Positions 61,957 through 64,000 of a stretch of 64,000 bases of DNA are shown one piece after another (positions within the stretch are counted from its first letter, which is position 1; each line of letters opens with the position of its first letter). This stretch comes from Pseudomonas sp. Lineage in GTDB: Bacteria > Pseudomonadota > Gammaproteobacteria > Pseudomonadales > Pseudomonadaceae. The DNA lies in contig JAUYKV010000036.1 of NCBI GenBank assembly GCA_030699825.1, positions 41,290 through 105,289 of the forward strand. The letters run 5' to 3'. A program made the position numbers and the translations under genes. Under the pieces are notes generated by a model. It was not told the DNA's origin. It was given only the letters and a program-made list of their open reading frames with translations, and did not search any database.

Positions 61957-62844
61957 TCAGAGCACATAAACGAAGGTGAACAGGCCGATCCACACCACGT
62001 CGACAAAGTGCCAGTACCAGGCGGCCGCCTCGAAGCCGAAATGATGCTCGGGGCTGAAGTGGCCACGCATGACGCGAACCAGCATCACCGTCAGCATGAT
62101 CGCCCCCAGGGTGACGTGGGCGCCGTGAAAACCGGTGAGCATGAAGAAGGTCGCGCCATAGATGCCCGAGCCGAGGGTCAGCCCCAGTTCGCTGTAGGCA
62201 TGGATGTACTCCTCAGCCTGGAACACCAAAAACGCCGCACCGAGGATCAGGGTCAGCGCCAGCCAGAGAGTCAGCGGCTTGCGCTGGTTCTTGCGCAGGG
62301 CGTGGTGGGCGAAGGTCAGGGTGAAGCTGGAACTCACCAGCAGCACGGTGTTGAGCAACGGCAGGCCCCAGGCGCTGATAACCCCGCTGGGGGCCGGATA
62401 GAGCTTGGGGTCCGGGGTGTTGAGCAACGGCCAGCTGTACTCGAAGCCCGGCCAAAGCATGTTGGCGATCCCCTTGTCGCCCTCACCGCCCAGCCAGGGC
62501 CCGGCGAAGGTACGCACGTAGAACAGCACGCCGAAGAACGCGGCGAAGAACATCACCTCGGAGAAGATGAACCAACTCATGCCCCAGCGGAACGAGAGGT
62601 CCATCTGCGCGCTGTACAGGCCGGAACGGCTTTCCTTGATCACGGCGCCGAACCAGCCGAACAGCATGTAGGCGAGGAACAGGCCACCGACGAAGAAGAT
62701 CAGCGGGCCGTTGGAGTCAGCCCGTTCGGCCTTGAGGTCGTTGAACCAGGTGCCGAGCCCGACGACCGTGATCAGCAGGCCGAGGGTGGCGATAATCGGC
62801 CACTTGCTCTGGGCGGGAACGTAGTACTGCTCATGAGCTGCCAT
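61957..62844 (-). CDS. coxC: Cytochrome c oxidase subunit III
   Basis: A 295-residue membrane protein with about seven helices: FRWGMSWFIFSEVMFFAAFFGVLFY (split) and ATFFMLTGFHGAHVTLGAIML, HFVDVVWIGLFTFVYVL at the C-terminus. These are the subunit III signatures. Part of the aa3 oxidase, with ctaG and coxA upstream. Confidence 0.95.
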   Translation of the reverse strand: MAAHEQYYVPAQSKWPIIATLGLLITVVGLGTWFNDLKAERADSNGPLIFFVGGLFLAYMLFGWFGAVIKESRSGLYSAQMDLSFRWGMSWFIFSEVMFFAAFFGVLFYVRTFAGPWLGGEGDKGIANMLWPGFEYSWPLLNTPDPKLYPAPSGVISAWGLPLLNTVLLVSSSFTLTFAHHALRKNQRKPLTLWLALTLILGAAFLVFQAEEYIHAYSELGLTLGSGIYGATFFMLTGFHGAHVTLGAIMLTVMLVRVMRGHFSPEHHFGFEAAAWYWHFVDVVWIGLFTFVYVL

Positions 62845-62855
62845 CTTTGTTCTCC

Positions 62856-63407
62856 TTATTGGCCCACCTGGGCTACAGGCGGTTTACTCGCAGTGATATC
62901 GAACAGGGTGTAGGCCAGGGTCAGGTGGCGCACATCTGCCGGTAGATCGCGATCGACAATGAAACGCACCGGCATTTCGATACGTTCGCCAGGCTGCAGG
63001 ACCTGCTGGGTAAAGCAGAAACACTCGGTCTTGTGGAAATACGCCGCCGCCCTGGAGGGTGCCACGCTGGGAATCGCCTGAGCGGTCATCGGTCTGTCCG
63101 TGGGATTGTGCGCGACGAACACCATCTGCGTGCTGTCGCCCGGATGCACCGTCACTTCATCGGCCAGCGGGCGGAACGCCCAGACCATATCGGCGGCGTT
63201 GGTCGCCAGGAACTGCACGCGCACCTGGCGCGATTCGTCCACGTCCTGCTGCCCGGCCTGGTAGGCGCCAGCGGTCTTGCCGTTGATGCCGAAGGCCTGG
63301 CACATCACGTCGTAGATCGGCACCAGAGCGAAACCGAAGCCGAACATCGCCACCACCACCAATGACAGGCGAATAACCAGGCGGCGAGTGCTCAGGCTTT
63401 CGTTCAT
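62856..63407 (-). CDS. ctaG: Cytochrome c oxidase assembly protein CtaG/Cox11
   Basis: A 183-residue copper-delivery protein anchored by an N-terminal helix (LVVVAMFGFGFALVPIYDVMCQAFG, split). The copper motif is KTECFCFTQQVL. Delivers CuB to subunit I. ATG 63407; the extension to 63488 reads through a repeat. Confidence 0.93.
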   Translation of the reverse strand: MNESLSTRRLVIRLSLVVVAMFGFGFALVPIYDVMCQAFGINGKTAGAYQAGQQDVDESRQVRVQFLATNAADMVWAFRPLADEVTVHPGDSTQMVFVAHNPTDRPMTAQAIPSVAPSRAAAYFHKTECFCFTQQVLQPGERIEMPVRFIVDRDLPADVRHLTLAYTLFDITASKPPVAQVGQ

Positions 63408-63429
63408 GCCAGCACATCCCCGCAGGAAC

Positions 63430-63480
63430 AAACCTGCCCGCGAAGGGGACGCCGGATCGCGAGCAAGCTCGCTCCTACCA
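63430..63480. repeat. REP-like arm between coxA and ctaG
   Basis: Minus strand GTAGGAGCGAGCTTGCTCGC then GATCCGGCGTCCCCTTCGCG. One arm of the GTAGGAGC family in the gap upstream of ctaG. Confidence 0.7.
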
Positions 63481-63489
63481 AAGCGCACA

Positions 63490-64000
63490 TCACTTCACGT
63501 CCGGCGGAGTCTGGAAGGTGTGGTACGGCGCTGGCGAAGGCACCGTCCACTCCAACCCTTCGGCACCGTCCCACGGCTTGGCTGCGGCCGGCTGGCCGCC
63601 ACGGATGCACTTGATGACGATAAACAGGAACAGCAACTGGGTCGCGCCGAACATAAAGGCGCCGATGCTCGAGACCATATTGAAGTTGGCGAACATCATG
63701 TTGTAGTCCGGGATGCGCCGCGGCATGCCGGCCAGGCCGACAAAGTGCATGGGGAAGAACGCCATGTTCATGCCGACGAAGCTCATCCAGAAATGCAGCT
63801 TGCCGAGGGTTTCGTCGTACATGTGCCCGGTCCACTTCGGCAGCCAGTAGTAGGCCGAGGCGAAGATGCCGAAGATCGCACCCGGCACCAGCACGTAGTG
63901 GAAGTGCGCCACCACGAAGTAGGTGTCGTGGTACTGGAAGTCCGCCGGGGCGATGGCCAGCATCAGGCCGGAGAAGCCGCCGATGGTGAACAGGATGACG
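63490..64000 (-). CDS. coxA: Cytochrome c oxidase subunit I (C-terminal part, cut by window edge)
   Basis: About 170 residues of the C-terminus, running off the right edge. YHDTYFVVAHFHYVLVPGAIF holds the heme a3 and heme a His ligands; ANFNMVSSIGAFMFGATQL follows. The complete gene would start beyond the window. The catalytic subunit of the aa3 oxidase served by the downstream assembly genes. Confidence 0.95.
   Translation of the reverse strand, partial: VILFTIGGFSGLMLAIAPADFQYHDTYFVVAHFHYVLVPGAIFGIFASAYYWLPKWTGHMYDETLGKLHFWMSFVGMNMAFFPMHFVGLAGMPRRIPDYNMMFANFNMVSSIGAFMFGATQLLFLFIVIKCIRGGQPAAAKPWDGAEGLEWTVPSPAPYHTFQTPPDVK

Overview
The window is a GC-rich chromosomal segment of a Pseudomonas species. 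Gene content and order match blocks known from P. aeruginosa PAO1 (comparison from memory, not a search). From 26.6 to 57.3 kb the order is algB-kinB-ampDh2-marC-like, diguanylate cyclase, exo/endonuclease/phosphatase, dsbA-cc4-cytochrome c5-engB-[ersA]-polA-DUF2782-thrB-nrdJb-nrdJa-znuA/zur-znuC-znuB-lipoprotein-metN-metI-metQ, corresponding to about PA5483-PA5505. From 57.6 kb to the right edge is the cytochrome aa3 oxidase and heme A block (SCO, cyoE, ctaA/COX15, SURF1, coxC, ctaG, coxA; about PA0106-PA0114 in reverse). The two blocks meet at 57.3-57.65 kb in repeat-rich DNA.

Left part (0-26.4 kb): two DUF1127 paralogues; two DUF2388 secreted proteins, the second overlapping a large DUF4105 protein; a GFA-family protein; an AEC transporter; a class I glutamine amidotransferase of the gamma-glutamyl-GABA hydrolase type; the recC-recB-recD operon (minus strand); a Na/Pi cotransporter; a TAXI-type TRAP transporter (binding protein and fused permease); a DUF5924/DUF2914 membrane protein; a nucleoside-recognition (SpmAB-like) membrane protein; and a stress-type cluster of small membrane proteins, DUF1328, a PA2169-type four-helix bundle protein and a triple-BON periplasmic protein.

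Middle part (26.4-57.3 kb): the AlgB/KinB two-component system, translationally coupled; peptidoglycan amidase; MarC-like protein; a DASH-type photolyase/cryptochrome; a GGDEF protein; DsbA and cytochrome c4; a cytochrome c5 gene broken by one extra base; engB and polA flanking a 132-nt sRNA locus that fits ErsA, with a near-consensus AlgU (sigma-22) promoter and a Rho-independent terminator; homoserine kinase; the split B12-dependent ribonucleotide reductase NrdJab; a ferric-reductase-like flavocytochrome; two methyltransferases; the zinc uptake genes with Zur and a candidate Zur box; and the methionine ABC importer.

Repeats are a strong theme. There are two palindromic REP-like families (GTAGGAGC... 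and GTAGCCCGGATAAGC...), one copy of which lies in frame inside recC, and two larger inverted-repeat elements that look like MITEs. No tRNA, rRNA, CRISPR array, prophage or transposase gene was seen. The best candidate for an undescribed system is the DUF2388-DUF2388-DUF4105 cluster at 0.97-3.72 kb. The best-supported non-obvious element is the ersA locus.
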